Shown: positions 44,281 through 55,000 of the stretch, in pieces
Layout: every line of letters starts with the position of its first letter
Position numbering within the stretch: position 1 is the first letter of the stretch
Assembly (NCBI GenBank): GCA_020247055.1
Contig: JADCJL010000080.1
Location: forward strand, 36,476-100,475
DNA length: 64,000 bases
DNA from: Acidobacteriaceae bacterium
GTDB taxonomy: Bacteria > Acidobacteriota > Terriglobia > Bryobacterales > Bryobacteraceae
Direction of reading: 5' to 3'
Translations under genes and position numbers: made by a program
The notes under the pieces: generated by a model
Seen by the model: the letters and a program-made list of their open reading frames with translations, nothing else
What the model was told of the DNA's origin: nothing
Databases searched by the model: none

Positions 44281-44766
44281 TTAGTTCTCAGCGGCTGGCT
44301 CAGCAGAGGCCGGCCCGGCTTCGAGGGGAAGGGGCGCGGCGGGCATGGGCATCTCCGGGGCGGCCGGCATCTCCGGACGCACTCCTGGAGTTACCGGCGC
44401 CAGCGGAGCGGTAATCTGCGGCTTGCGGGCGGCGCGCTTCTCGCGGCGCTTCTTCCGCTTTTCGACGCGGCGCATCCGTTCATCCATCCGCACGGTGATG
44501 AATTTGATCACCAGGTCGGTGACGCGCAACCGGCGCTCCACTTCCTTGGCCGTCTCCGCCGTCTGGGTTGAGAATTCGAGCAGGATGTAGATGCCCTCCA
44601 TCTGCCGGTTAACCCGGTAGGCGAGCTTCCGCACACCCCATTTTTCCACCTTATCGAGCGTACCGCCGCCGGAGGTAATCACCCCGCGGAGCGTCTCGAC
44701 AATCGCCTCCTGTTCTTCTTCCGTGGCGCTGGTGTTGACAATAAAGAGTTCTTCGTAAGTCCTCAT
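44281..44766 (-). CDS. rpsF: 30S ribosomal protein S6 with Pro/Ala-rich tail
   Basis: A 161-residue protein from the ATG at 44766. The S6 domain covers about residues 1-100 (RTYEELFIVNT, GVRKLAYRVNRQMEGIYI, RRLRVTDLVIKFITVRMDE). It continues with a basic stretch (RRVEKRKKRREKRAARK) and a Pro/Ala-rich tail of about 45 residues, much longer than in Escherichia coli. The ATG overlaps the pth stop as ATGA. A longer open frame reading into pth was rejected. Confidence 0.96.
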   Translation of the reverse strand: MRTYEELFIVNTSATEEEQEAIVETLRGVITSGGGTLDKVEKWGVRKLAYRVNRQMEGIYILLEFSTQTAETAKEVERRLRVTDLVIKFITVRMDERMRRVEKRKKRREKRAARKPQITAPLAPVTPGVRPEMPAAPEMPMPAAPLPLEAGPASAEPAAEN

Positions 44767-45350
44767 GGTTCCTCTTGAACACCGGAAGCGCGACGCGCAT
44801 TGAAACGCGCCATGGCCTTTTCGACGCCCCCGGTGATGATGAACTCCACTGCCGCGACAACCTCGTCGAGCAGCGGGTCCAACGTGGCTAACTGTGCCCG
44901 CCGGATCTTGGCGAGCACATACGACTTCATATCCTTCACGGGATGCTCCGGGCGGATGCCCAGCCGAATCCTCGCAATTTCTTCCGTTCCCACGCTGCGG
45001 ATGACCGAACTGACACCGTTGTGTCCTCCGGCCGAGCCTTTCGGCCTGATCCGCATCGAGCCCCAGTCGAGCGCCAGTTCGTCGTAGATCAACAACAAAC
45101 GGTCGACTGGAAGCATGTACTTGCCGAGCAGCTCTTTCACGGAGCCGCCGCTTAAATTCATGTAGGTCTGGGGCTTGGCCAGCACCACGTCGGCGCCGGC
45201 AATCCGACCCACTCCTGTAATCGCCTTGCCTTCGGCCCGGGTCATCCGGATGCCGTGGGCGGCGGCGAGCCGGTCGATGGCGAGGAATCCCAGGTTGTGG
45301 TACGTCTCTTCGTACTCCGCGCCGGGATTTCCCAATCCAACGATCAGCAT
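44763..45350 (-). CDS. pth: Peptidyl-tRNA hydrolase
   Basis: Releases tRNA from stalled peptidyl-tRNA. 195 residues, the standard length. Active-site elements are GLGNPGAEYEETYHNLGF (N8 and the catalytic H18), PQTYMNLSG and YDELALDWGSMRIRPKG with the conserved Asp, and GGHNGVSSV. Located between rplY and rpsF, an arrangement often found in bacteria. The stop overlaps the rpsF start. Confidence 0.97.
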   Translation of the reverse strand: MLIVGLGNPGAEYEETYHNLGFLAIDRLAAAHGIRMTRAEGKAITGVGRIAGADVVLAKPQTYMNLSGGSVKELLGKYMLPVDRLLLIYDELALDWGSMRIRPKGSAGGHNGVSSVIRSVGTEEIARIRLGIRPEHPVKDMKSYVLAKIRRAQLATLDPLLDEVVAAVEFIITGGVEKAMARFNARRASGVQEEP

Positions 45351-45367
45351 GAAAAACTATTGCAAAA

Positions 45368-46030
45368 CTACTTCTTCTTGGCCTTAGCGTCGGCCGCGGG
45401 AGCTTTATCGTCCTTCTTACCCTTCTTGATGACCTCCGGCTCGCCGGCCGCCGCGGCCTCGGCATCCACCTTCGGCGCCACGATGTGGACAATCACCACT
45501 TCCGGCCCCGCCACCAACTTCATCGAGTTGGTCATCTGCAGGTCGCCGGCGCGGATGGCCTGGTTGATTTCGAGCGAAGCGATCTCGAGACGGAAATCCG
45601 CGGGGATATCATCCGGCAGACACTCGATTTCCACCTCACGCGTCACCACGTCGAGGACCCCGCCCTGCTGCTTGACGCCTTTCGGTTCGCCGTGCACATG
45701 CACCGGGATCTTCACCTTGATCCGCTTGGTCAGGTCGATGCGCTGCATATCCACATGCAGCAGGCTGCCCTTGACGGGCTCGTACGACCAGTCGACGATC
45801 ATGACGGGTTCGGGGGTACCACCGTCGACGGCAACGTCGAAGATGGAGTTGTGACCGGTGGAAGAGAGGAGAATCTTGTTCACTTCCTTCGGACTGATGG
45901 CAACCGCGACAGGGTCTCTGCCGGTGCCGTAGATGATCGCGGGTGCGCGTCCGGAGACGCGCAGCCGCCGAGCTTCGTTTTTACCGCGCGTGGCGCGGCC
46001 CTCGGCGGCGATCGTGATGTCCTTTCTCAT
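45368..46030 (-). CDS. rplY: 50S ribosomal protein L25/Ctc family
   Basis: A 220-residue protein of the long L25 (Ctc/TL5) type that binds 5S rRNA. The N-domain has GKNEARRLRVSGRAPAIIYG and the Ctc beta-domain HVDMQRIDLTKRIKVKIPVH plus LPDDIPADFRLEIASL. The C-terminus is a lysine-rich tail ending KAKKK. It is 17 bp before pth and 42 bp after prs. Confidence 0.96.
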   Translation of the reverse strand: MRKDITIAAEGRATRGKNEARRLRVSGRAPAIIYGTGRDPVAVAISPKEVNKILLSSTGHNSIFDVAVDGGTPEPVMIVDWSYEPVKGSLLHVDMQRIDLTKRIKVKIPVHVHGEPKGVKQQGGVLDVVTREVEIECLPDDIPADFRLEIASLEINQAIRAGDLQMTNSMKLVAGPEVVIVHIVAPKVDAEAAAAGEPEVIKKGKKDDKAPAADAKAKKK

Positions 46031-46072
46031 ACAGGCTCCTGAAAACTCAACTAACGACTACGGAACTGCTCT

Positions 46073-47017
46073 TTAAACGAAAAGACCGCTGACGCTGGTC
46101 TCTTCATGAATCGACTGAATGGCCTGGGCCAATAGGGGAGCAACCGAAAGCTGCTTGATCCGGCCCGAAGCCAAGGCTTCTTCTTTCAGAGGAATGGAGT
46201 TGGCAAACACCACCTCTTCGAGACTGGAATTACAGATCCGGTCCACGGCGGGACCGGACAAAACAGCATGCGTGGCGCAAGCCCGGACACTCCGCGCGCC
46301 ACTGCTCAACAACGCCTCGGCGCCCTTTACCAGGGTACCAGCCGTGTCGATGATATCGTCAACCAGCAGACAGGTCTTCCCGCGCACATCGCCGATCACA
46401 TGCATGATCTCGGCCACGTTGACCTCGGTCCGGCGCTTGTCAATAATCGCCAGCGGCGCGTTCAGCCGCTTGGCGAAGGCCCGGGCGCGCTCCACGCCGC
46501 CCGCGTCCGGGGAAACCACCATCAGATCGGGAACGTTCAAATCCCGGTAGTACTCAATCATCACCGGCGCGGCAAACAGATGATCGACCGGAATGTCGAA
46601 GAACCCCTGAATCGGCGCCGCGTGCAGATCGAGCGCCAGCACGCGATCCGCGCCGGCCCGCTCAATCAGGCTCGCCACCAGCTTGGCGGAGATGGGCACC
46701 CGCGGCTTATCCTTCCGGTCCTGCCGGGCGTAACCGTAATAGGGCAATACCGCCGTGATCCGATCGGCCGAAGCGCGCTTCAACGCATCGATCATCAGCA
46801 GTAGTTCCATCAGGTACCGGTCCACCGGGTTACAGGTCGGCTGCACGACAAAAACGTCCGCGCCCCGGACGTTTTCCTTGATCTGCAGATAGATCTCGCC
46901 GTCGGCAAACGCCCGCACGGGCGCGACACCGAGTTCGGTGCCAAGGCACTCGCAAATCTCCGCCGCGAGGGCAGGATGGGAGTTGCCGGTAAAGATCTTG
47001 AGTCTGTCGAATCTCAT
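46073..47017 (-). CDS. prs: Ribose-phosphate pyrophosphokinase
   Basis: Makes PRPP from ribose-5-phosphate and ATP for nucleotide, His and Trp synthesis. 314 residues from the ATG at 47017 ([11 protein letters not shown]), whose ATGA overlaps the ispE stop; the longer open frame is unlikely. Visible are [10 protein letters not shown], the flexible loop [20 protein letters not shown], the PRPP motif [16 protein letters not shown] and [13 protein letters not shown]. Its product feeds apt, two genes upstream. Confidence 0.97.
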   Translation of the reverse strand: MRFDRLKIFTGNSHPALAAEICECLGTELGVAPVRAFADGEIYLQIKENVRGADVFVVQPTCNPVDRYLMELLLMIDALKRASADRITAVLPYYGYARQDRKDKPRVPISAKLVASLIERAGADRVLALDLHAAPIQGFFDIPVDHLFAAPVMIEYYRDLNVPDLMVVSPDAGGVERARAFAKRLNAPLAIIDKRRTEVNVAEIMHVIGDVRGKTCLLVDDIIDTAGTLVKGAEALLSSGARSVRACATHAVLSGPAVDRICNSSLEEVVFANSIPLKEEALASGRIKQLSVAPLLAQAIQSIHEETSVSGLFV

Positions 47018-47985
47018 CGCGCGTACCGGCTGCGGGGCGGCCATTGCTTCGCGTCCATATGTTCTTTGAGGGCTTGCCACCAGGAGGCCTGATACCGGCG
47101 GCGGGACAAAGTCTTCGCCGCATAAACACGCGCTGAGCCAAAGCGGCCTGCCGCGGTCTGTACCTGCTCCGGGGTGCCGAAGATTCCGAACAGCGACGCG
47201 CCGCTACCGCTCATGCGGGCGGGCGCTGCGCCCAGTTTCTTCAGTTGTTTGAGGGTGGATTCCAGCTCCGGGTGCTTCGGAAAAACCACCCGTTCGAAAT
47301 CGTTCTCGCTGCTGTTTCCGGCGCCACCGGGAGACAGGGATTCCCCGTGCTCCCAGACACGCGCCTGGAATCTACCAATGTAGCGAGCCACGTCGGTCTC
47401 TGTCAATTTTCCGTTACCGGCGCGGTCGAAGGACCGGTAGGCCTCGGGGGTTGAAACATGGATCGGCGGCGTCACGATCAGCAGGTTTTCCGCCCGGGTT
47501 TCGGGTAGCGGATACAGCTCCGTTCCCCGTCCCAGCCCGAGAGCACGCCCGCCGTACAGAAAAAACGGCACGTCGCTGCCCAACCCCGCCGCAATCTCGT
47601 GCAACCGGGCGGCCGGCAGCGGCTTATGGGTCAGCACCGGCAGCGCCAGCAGCACAGCGGCGGCGTCGGTTGAACCTCCCCCCAGCCCCCCGCCCATGGG
47701 AATCCGCTTGACCAACTTGCAGTGCAGATGCCCCTTGGCGCCGGAGGCTTCGAGCACGGCCCGCGCCGCCCGCAGCACCAGATTATCCGGAATGTCGATT
47801 TCGGCCTCGAGCGTCGGTTCAACGGCCTTGCCCGGGGTGAAAAACAGCTCGAGCGTGTCGTGCAGCGAAACCGTCTCAAACACCGTGCGCAGTTCGTGAA
47901 AGCCGTCCGCGCCCCGGTTGAGCACGGTCAACTCCCGGTTGATCTTGGCGTAGCAGGGGACGCGGGCGGTGCGGGTTTCGGCCAC
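47014..47985 (-). CDS. ispE: 4-diphosphocytidyl-2-C-methyl-D-erythritol kinase
   Basis: An ATP-dependent GHMP kinase of the MEP isoprenoid pathway. 323 residues starting at GTG. The substrate motif is CYAKINREL (usually PAKINLxL), the ATP loop is [15 protein letters not shown], and the C-terminal motif is [14 protein letters not shown]. The last about 35 residues ([15 protein letters not shown] and on) are an extension. Six bp after apt and overlapping prs, a common ispE-prs link. Confidence 0.95.
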   Translation of the reverse strand: MAETRTARVPCYAKINRELTVLNRGADGFHELRTVFETVSLHDTLELFFTPGKAVEPTLEAEIDIPDNLVLRAARAVLEASGAKGHLHCKLVKRIPMGGGLGGGSTDAAAVLLALPVLTHKPLPAARLHEIAAGLGSDVPFFLYGGRALGLGRGTELYPLPETRAENLLIVTPPIHVSTPEAYRSFDRAGNGKLTETDVARYIGRFQARVWEHGESLSPGGAGNSSENDFERVVFPKHPELESTLKQLKKLGAAPARMSGSGASLFGIFGTPEQVQTAAGRFGSARVYAAKTLSRRRYQASWWQALKEHMDAKQWPPRSRYAR

Positions 47986-47991
47986 AACGAC

Positions 47992-48507
47992 TCAGTAGTG
48001 GAGCAGAGAATGAATGGGCCGGCCGCCCAGTTTCCGCCGCCCATCGAGGAAATCGAGTTCAATGACGAACGACAGCGCCGCCACCGTCCCGCCCAACTGC
48101 TCGACCAGCGAAGCCACGGCCGCCGCCGTCCCACCGGTAGCCAGTACGTCGTCCACGATCAGCACCCGCTGGCCGGGTTGGATGGCGTCCTGATGAATCT
48201 CCAGCTTGTCGGTCCCGTACTCGAGGGCGTATTCGACCGCCTCCACCGCTGCCGGCAGCTTCTTTGGCTTCCGCACCGGCACGAATCCCTTACCGAGCGA
48301 GTGCGCCACGGTGGGCGCGAAGAAAAAGCCGCGGGCTTCAATCCCGATAATGACATCGACCTCTTCCGGGCGGACGGCCGCCGTCAGGCCCTGAATCACC
48401 TGCGCAAATCCGGCGCCATCTTTCATCAGGGTCGTGATGTCGTAAAAGAGAATGCCCGGCTTGGGCCAGTCCGGAATCTCCCGGATCAGTTGTTTGAGGT
48501 GGACCAT
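47992..48507 (-). CDS. apt: Adenine phosphoribosyltransferase
   Basis: Salvages adenine to AMP with PRPP. A 171-residue protein, the standard length. Key parts are [19 protein letters not shown] near the N-terminus, [31 protein letters not shown] in part, and the PRPP motif [16 protein letters not shown]. First gene of the eight-gene operon that ends with rplI. The 72-bp gap to the divergent cytochrome gene at 48580 must hold both promoters. Confidence 0.96.
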   Translation of the reverse strand: MVHLKQLIREIPDWPKPGILFYDITTLMKDGAGFAQVIQGLTAAVRPEEVDVIIGIEARGFFFAPTVAHSLGKGFVPVRKPKKLPAAVEAVEYALEYGTDKLEIHQDAIQPGQRVLIVDDVLATGGTAAAVASLVEQLGGTVAALSFVIELDFLDGRRKLGGRPIHSLLHY

Positions 48508-48579
48508 GGGTGCAGTTCCCTATTCTAACAGCCCTCCCGGAGCTCGCGGCCTTTTGAGCGCAATGATAAACTGCCCCCC

Positions 48580-50760
48580 ATGAGGCCTCTCGCCGCATTC
48601 CTTCTGGGCACGCTGGCGTTCGGCGCCGACTCGTTTCCCGACTCCGTCAAGCCCGCGCTGCGTCAGCACTGCGCCGGCTGCCACGGCGCCGCCGCCCCCG
48701 CCGGCGGACTCTCCCTCACCGCGCTCCTCGACGCCCCCAACCCCGACTCCCCCGCCCACCGCGAGCGCTGGGAACGCATCGCCGCACGCCTCCGCGCCGG
48801 TGAAATGCCGCCCCCCGGCGCCCCCCGGCCCGCTCCGCCGCAGCTTGCCGCCATCGCCCAACAGATCGAAGCCGCCTACGAAGCGCTCGACCGCACCCGC
48901 CCCGTCGACCCCGGCCGCGTCACCGCCCGGCGCCTCAACCGCTTCGAGTACGCCAACTCCGTCCGCGACCTCCTCGGCATCGACCTCCACCCCGCCGAAG
49001 AGCTTCCCCCCGACCCCTACGGCTACGGCTTTGACAACATCGGCGACGTCCTCTCGGTCAACTCTGCCCTGATGGATCAGTACCTCAAGGCCGCCGAACG
49101 CATCGCCCACGCGGCCATCCCCGTCCCCGGAGAAACCGGCCCGGCCACCATGCACCGCTATCTCGCCGAACGCATCGGCCAGGACCGTCAAATGCGCCTC
49201 ACCATCGACCACGTCTTCCCCATCGACGGTCTGTACACCCTCCGCACCGCCTTCTACCAGGCGCTCAAAGACGGCACCCGCGTCCGCCTGCGCCTCAGCG
49301 TCGACGGGCAACTCGCTCAGGAAGGCGAGCTCCGCTTCTACTACCAGATCGACCGCGGCCTCGAAGCCCCGCGCGTGCGCGTCCCCGCCGGCCGCCACCG
49401 CGTCGAAGCGACGATCACCGTCCTCCCCGACCCGCTCTACAAAGGCGCCCCGCCCTACCTCGAATCCGTCGAGGTCTTCGGCCCCCTGCCCGATGGCCAG
49501 CAGCCCGACCGCCGCCTCCTCACCTGCGCCGCCCCCTCCGGCAGCCCCGCCTGCGCGCGGCAGATCCTCGCCCCTCTCCTCCGCAAAGCCTGGCGCCGCC
49601 CCGTAACCAGCGCCGAAACCACCGCCCTGCTCAGCCTCGCCGCCCGCGAGCAGGCCCGCACCGGATCCTTTCAAAAGGGCCTGCGCAGCGCCCTGATGGC
49701 CATTCTCGTCTCGCCCCACTTCCTGTTCCGCCTCGAAGCCGACCGCGGGCCGGGCCCGCAACCGGTCTCCGCGCACGAACTCGCCACGCGCCTGTCCTAC
49801 TTCCTCTGGGGCAGCCTGCCGGACGGCGAACTCTCTCGTCTTGCCGACTCGGGCACGCTGCCGGCTCGCCTCGCCGAACAGACGCAGCGCCTGCTCGCCC
49901 ACCCGCGCGCCGCCGCGTTTGTTGAAAGCTTCGCCGGGCAGTGGCTCCAGACCCGCAACCTCTCCGTACTGAAGCCGGACGCCAAGCTCTTCCCTTCCTT
50001 CACCGGCGAGCTCGCCGCCGCCATGCGCACGGAAACCGAGCTCTTCTTCACCGAGATCCTGCGCGAGAACCGCTCCGTCCTCGACCTGCTCGACGCCCCG
50101 TTCACCTACCTCAACGAGCCGCTCGCCAGGCACTACGGCATCGACGGCGTCCGCGGCGAAGCCTTCCGCCGCGTGGCGCTCGATGGGGTGCAGCGCGGGG
50201 GCGTTCTCACCCACGGCAGCGTGCTCACCGTCTCGTCCTATCCCACGCGCACGAGCCCCGTCATCCGCGGCAAATGGATCCTCGACAACCTGCTCAACCA
50301 GCCCCCGCCGCCGCCCCCGCCCAACGTCCCCGCGCTTGAAGAGAAGGCCGCGGCCAGCGGCGGCTCCATGCGGCAGCAGCTCGCCCAACACCGCAGCAAC
50401 CCCTCCTGTGCCGCCTGCCACACGCGCATGGACCCGCTCGGCTTTGGCCTCGAAAACTACGACGCCATCGGCCGCTGGCGCGATGAGGACGCCTCGGGCG
50501 AGCTGCCCGGCGGGGTCCGCTTCACGACGCCCGCCGAAATGAAGCAGATCCTCAAGGCCGATCCCGACGTGTTCGCCCGCGCCCTCACCGAAAAGATGCT
50601 CACCTACGCCCTCGGCCGCGGCGTCGAGTTAGCGGACCGGCCCGCTGTCCGGCTGATCGTCGACCGGCTGCGGAAGAACGGCTACCGCATGCAGGAGCTG
50701 ATCCTGGGTATTGTAGAAAGCGAACCGTTCCGGAAACGGCGCGGGGAAGGAGGCGTATGA
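48580..50760 (+). CDS. Exported multidomain cytochrome (DUF1587/1595/1592/1588/1585)
   Basis: A 726-residue secreted protein, signal peptide about residues 1-15. A c-type heme site C31-A-G-C-H35 lies in the N-terminal cytochrome domain. The five DUF blocks follow in the usual order: DUF1587 (RLNRFEYANSVRDLLGIDL), DUF1595, DUF1592 (ELATRLSYFLWGSLPDGEL), DUF1588 (GGVLTHGSVL, second CxxCH at 610-614) and DUF1585 (KMLTYALGRGVELAD). Linked in the literature to polysaccharide use in Planctomycetes and Acidobacteria, but the reaction is unknown. Its stop overlaps the partner gene as ATGA. Confidence 0.9.
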   Translation: MRPLAAFLLGTLAFGADSFPDSVKPALRQHCAGCHGAAAPAGGLSLTALLDAPNPDSPAHRERWERIAARLRAGEMPPPGAPRPAPPQLAAIAQQIEAAYEALDRTRPVDPGRVTARRLNRFEYANSVRDLLGIDLHPAEELPPDPYGYGFDNIGDVLSVNSALMDQYLKAAERIAHAAIPVPGETGPATMHRYLAERIGQDRQMRLTIDHVFPIDGLYTLRTAFYQALKDGTRVRLRLSVDGQLAQEGELRFYYQIDRGLEAPRVRVPAGRHRVEATITVLPDPLYKGAPPYLESVEVFGPLPDGQQPDRRLLTCAAPSGSPACARQILAPLLRKAWRRPVTSAETTALLSLAAREQARTGSFQKGLRSALMAILVSPHFLFRLEADRGPGPQPVSAHELATRLSYFLWGSLPDGELSRLADSGTLPARLAEQTQRLLAHPRAAAFVESFAGQWLQTRNLSVLKPDAKLFPSFTGELAAAMRTETELFFTEILRENRSVLDLLDAPFTYLNEPLARHYGIDGVRGEAFRRVALDGVQRGGVLTHGSVLTVSSYPTRTSPVIRGKWILDNLLNQPPPPPPPNVPALEEKAAASGGSMRQQLAQHRSNPSCAACHTRMDPLGFGLENYDAIGRWRDEDASGELPGGVRFTTPAEMKQILKADPDVFARALTEKMLTYALGRGVELADRPAVRLIVDRLRKNGYRMQELILGIVESEPFRKRRGEGGV

Positions 50761-52031
50761 GGAAGCTATCGAGAAGGCATCTGTTGCGAGGTGTGGGAGC
50801 GGCCATCGGGTTGCCGTGGCTCGAGGCCATGGCCGCCCCCGCCGCCCCGTCGAAGCGGCTCATTGTCGTCTACGCGCCCAGCGGCAAGATCATGCCGTAC
50901 TGGACGCCCACCGCGCCCGGCACCGGCTTTGCCTTCCCGCGCACGCTGGCCGCTCTTGAAAAGCACCGGGGCCGCATCAGCGTGCTCTCGGGCCTGGCGG
51001 CCAACCAGGGCAACGCGCTCGGCGACGGCGCCGGCGACCACGCCCGCGCCGCTTCGAGCTACCTGACCGGCGTCCACCCCCGCAAGACCGAGGGCGCCGA
51101 TATCCGCTGCGGCGTCTCGATGGACCAGATTGCCGCCGCGCACTTCGCCGCCACCACCCGCGTCCCTTCGCTCGAAATCACCTGCGAGGACAGCCGCCAG
51201 GTGGGTTCCTGCGACAGCTACAGCTGCGTCTACCAGAGCATCTCCTGGAAGTCCTCCACACAGCCCATGCCGCCCGAAATGAACCCGCGCGCGGTCTTCG
51301 AACGGCTGTTCGGCGACGCGAGCCTCACGGCGGACCAGCGCGCCGCCCGCCATAGCGTTCTCGATCTCACGCGCACGGAAACGGCTCGTCTGGCCGGACG
51401 GCTCGGCGGCGCCGACAAGCGGAAGCTGGATGAGTATCTGACGGCGATCCGCGAACTGGAGACGCGCCTCGACAAGGCCGGCCCCAGCATTGGCGCGACC
51501 GCCCCGGCCGGCATCCCCACGAGCTACCGCGAACACGCCCGGCTCCTGTTCGATCTTTCGGCGCTCGCGTTTGCTTCGGGCTCGACGCGCATGATCACCT
51601 TCATGCTGGCCCGCGAAGGCGGCCTGCGGACGTACCCGGAGGCCGGCGTCCCGGAAGCGCATCACTCCTGCACGCACCACCGCGGCGACCCGGAGCTGAT
51701 CGAGAAGGTGGCGAAGATTAACGCCTTTCACGTCGAGCAGTTCGCCTACTTCCTCGACAAACTACAGGCTACGGCCGATGGCGAAGGCACGCTGCTCGAC
51801 AGTACCCTGGCCCTCTACGGCGCCTCGATCGGCGACCCGAACGCGCACGACCACAACAACCTGCCGACGCTGGTCGCCGGCGGCAAACTCGGCGGCGGCC
51901 GCCACATCGTCTACACGAAAAACACCCCGGTGGCCAATCTCCACCTCTCGCTGCTCGAGATGGCGGGCGTGCCGGTGGACCGCCTCGGCGATGCCACCGG
52001 ACGGCTCGACTACCTGACGGGCCTGGCCTAA
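50757..52031 (+). CDS. Tat-exported DUF1552 protein
   Basis: A 424-residue protein with a Tat signal (SRRHLLRGVGAAIGLPWLEAM). The DUF1552 body shows RLIVVYAPSGKIMPYWTP, GDHARAASSYLTG and the end HIVYTKNTPVANLHLSLLEMAGV. These proteins almost always neighbour the DUF1592-type cytochrome, as here, and share an alkaline-phosphatase-like look with DUF1501 proteins. AGGAGG precedes the ATG. The hairpin at 52036-52073 follows. Confidence 0.9.
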   Translation: MRKLSRRHLLRGVGAAIGLPWLEAMAAPAAPSKRLIVVYAPSGKIMPYWTPTAPGTGFAFPRTLAALEKHRGRISVLSGLAANQGNALGDGAGDHARAASSYLTGVHPRKTEGADIRCGVSMDQIAAAHFAATTRVPSLEITCEDSRQVGSCDSYSCVYQSISWKSSTQPMPPEMNPRAVFERLFGDASLTADQRAARHSVLDLTRTETARLAGRLGGADKRKLDEYLTAIRELETRLDKAGPSIGATAPAGIPTSYREHARLLFDLSALAFASGSTRMITFMLAREGGLRTYPEAGVPEAHHSCTHHRGDPELIEKVAKINAFHVEQFAYFLDKLQATADGEGTLLDSTLALYGASIGDPNAHDHNNLPTLVAGGKLGGGRHIVYTKNTPVANLHLSLLEMAGVPVDRLGDATGRLDYLTGLA

Positions 52032-52035
52032 AACA

Positions 52036-52073
52036 CCAAGAGCCTCCCGCCGGCAAAGGCGGGAGGCTCTTGG
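52036..52073. terminator. Bidirectional terminator between convergent genes
   Basis: A 16-bp perfect stem, CCAAGAGCCTCCCGCC (52036-52051) with GGCGGGAGGCTCTTGG (52058-52073), loop GGCAAA. It lies between the DUF1552 stop (plus) and the TonB receptor stop (minus). The minus-strand side runs into TGTTTTA, better suited to end the receptor transcript. Confidence 0.9.
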
Positions 52074-52091
52074 GTAACCGCTGGCTACCGG

Positions 52092-55000
52092 CTAAAAGTA
52101 ATACTTCAAGCCGAACTGCATGTTCCGCGGACCCACGCCATTGCGTAGGCCCGTGATCTGTCCGAAGTCCACAGCGCCAAAGTTGAGGGCCGGATCGCCA
52201 AACATCGGGGTGTTGGTGAAGTTGGTCGCCTCGAGACGGATCTCGATGCGGTGTCCTTCCTTCACCGCGATGCTCTTCAACAGGGCCGCGTCCAGGGTCT
52301 TGATTCCCGGTCCACGGTAGTTGAGGTTGCGGGGCGCGGAACCCGGGACGTCCGCCGCCGGCTGAGAGAACGCCGCCCGGTTGAAGTAACCGTTCAGCCG
52401 GTCTTGCACGCGGCCCGTGGTGCTGGGGTCGCCGATCAGGTTCGGACGCTGGGTACCGTCCCAAATGGCGCCGCCGGCCTGGTTGACCTGCAGCGGCATG
52501 CCACTCTGCATGAGCAACACTCCGCTGAGATTCCAGCCTCCGGCAATCCAGTTGAGAACCCGGTTCATGTTCGCACCGATCGCCCGGCCGCGGCCGATGG
52601 GCAGTTCATAAGAACCGGTCATCACGAAGCGGTTGGCAACGTCATGCGACGAGAGCGCCCGCTCACCGCGGAGGTCCCAAATGTTCTGCAGGGTGGTCGA
52701 TCCGCCCAGCCACGAGACGTTGCCCGAGCTGTGCGAAACGTTGTCGATCATCTTCGACCACGTGTAGTGCGTGAGCAGGGTCAGCCCTTGACTAAAGCGC
52801 CGTTCGAGCTTCAACTGCAGAGCATGGTAGTTGGAGTCGCCGCGCGCCGGTTCGGCGGTGCCAACGCTGGTGCCATCAAAATGCGGCATGGGACGCAGCG
52901 TGCGGACCCGCGTGATATTGGGCTGGCTCAACTGCGAACGCGAATCGGTGATCTGACCGAAGAACGGATTGGGAACCAGTTGGTTCAGCACCGTCCGGCC
53001 CAGCGCCCAGTGCGTCGGATTCAGCGGCGAGAGCGTCGTGATCGGCATGAACAGGTGCGTGCCGCGGCTGCCGGTGTAGTTGATCTCGAGCACGGACTGC
53101 TGCGGCAGTTCGCGCTGGATCGACAGATTCCAGGAGTGGTACTCCGGGTTCCGGTTGTAGTCGCGCACAATGGTGCCGGCGCCGAAGCCCAGCAGCGTGC
53201 GGTCGCCCTGCGAACGGCCCGGCGGCAGCAGCACGCCGTTCGGGAACGGGTTGTTCAACTGCGTGGCGAGCGTGGCGTTGGAGTCAATCGTCCAGATAGA
53301 CGGCGAGTTGATGGTAAAGCCAGTGCCCGGACGGCCAAACACCGTCGCGCGGGAGAGCGTATAGAACAGGCCGTAGCCGGAGCGGATGGCCGTCTTCGGG
53401 TTCAGGGCATAGGCGAAGCCGACGCGCGGTTGCCAGTTGTTCATGTCGGCGTCGAAGGGAGAGCGGTTCTTGTCATCGACGAACTTGATGACGCCCCGGG
53501 TGTCATAGCCCTGGGCGCGAATGGGCGACTGCGCATCGAGATCCCAGTAGCTGTAGCGGTCCTTCGTCTCCCAGCGCGGCACGTCAAAGTCGTAGCGCAC
53601 ACCCAGGTTGATCGTCAGCTTGTTGGTGATCTTCCAGTCATCCTGCAGATAGAAGCCCCAGTAGGCCGAACGAGAGAACGCCTTCGGTTCGATGTGATAG
53701 TTGCTGCCCGTGGTCCAGCCGAGCAGCATAGTGGCCAAACCATTGCCCTGGTTGGCGGGACAGGTGAAGCGGTCGGCGCAGGTGGCGCCGCGGGCGAAGC
53801 TGTAGTTGCCCGAAGGGAAACCCGGCTGCAGGTAGTCGAGCCGGTTGTAGCGCCGCTCGCCGCCGGCTTTGATATTGTGGCCGCCGATCATCTTCGTCAT
53901 CGAACCCGACCAGTGGTGCACGGCCTCCTGACGGTCCATGATCCAGTAGCCTTCCGTTCCCCACTCGCGGAAGCCTTCCGGCCCGAAGCGTGGGAACACG
54001 AGGTTGGTCGCATTGTCTTTGAGGTTTGAAGCAAAGCCGAGCGAAGTCGGATCAAACGTATCAAAGAACGGATTCCGGCCAAAGTTGGAGTAGGTGTAGC
54101 CGTAGCGGAACACGAATAGCGTCGTCGCGTTCGCCACATGCGTGAAGTCACCGACCATCGACTGCGTGCGGGTGAAGCTGGGGCCGCCGGTGAAGTAGGA
54201 CGGGTTGCCATCGCCGAACAGGTTGGGGTTCGTTCCGTCGTTTCGCTGATTGCTCCAGCGGCCGCTGATGCGGTTGTTCTGGTTGAAGTTGTGATCGCCT
54301 TTGACGGTGATCTGGTGCGATTTGCTGGTATTGATGCCCTGGTTGAACCAGTTGTTGGCGTTGGTGAAGGCCGCGCCCTGCTGGTTGGGAGCGGGCAGGA
54401 AACTGAGTGCCTTCACGGACAGCGGGTTCATGCGCGAGGCGGGGATCATGTTTCCGGCAAGTGGTTGGCGCGTGATCACGCCAGCGGCATTCGTGATGGT
54501 GTTGAACGGATCGTAGACCTGCATCAATTGGCCCGCGGCGTTGAAGGTTTGCGAGAAGTCACCGCGGCGCTGCTCGGCCGTCGGCAGGCTGGCCTGCTGG
54601 CTGGTCGGGCTCTCCTGCGTCGTATACTCGTAAGCGCCGAAGAAGAAGGTTTTGTTCTTGATCACCGGCCCGCCGAGCACGCCGCCGTACTGATCGCGGT
54701 GAAACGCCGGAATGGCGCGGCCCGCGCGGTTGGAAAACCAGTCGTTGGCGTTCAGCGCCGCGTCGCGCATGAAGTAGTAGCCCGTGCCGTGCAGATCGTT
54801 GGTGCCCGAACGGGTCACCATGTTCACGACCGCCCCGCCCGTCTGCCCGTACTCAGCCGAGAAGAAGTTGGTCTGCATCTTAAACTCCTGCACCGCATCC
54901 ACCGAAGGCGAGAACTTCAGGTCGGAGATACCAGAGTTCTGCTCAACAGTGGTCACCGTCGCTCCGTCAACCAGCACGTCCGAAGTGGAGTTGCGCGAGC

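Noticed and set aside
44767..45492. N-terminal extension of S6 into pth
   Set aside because: S6 begins with the conserved MRTYEELFIV at 44766; the extension is a shadow of pth.
48520..50421. Open frame of 633 codons antisense to the DUF1592 cytochrome
   Set aside because: Gly/Ala/Glu-rich shadow; the plus-strand gene has heme motifs and ordered DUF blocks.
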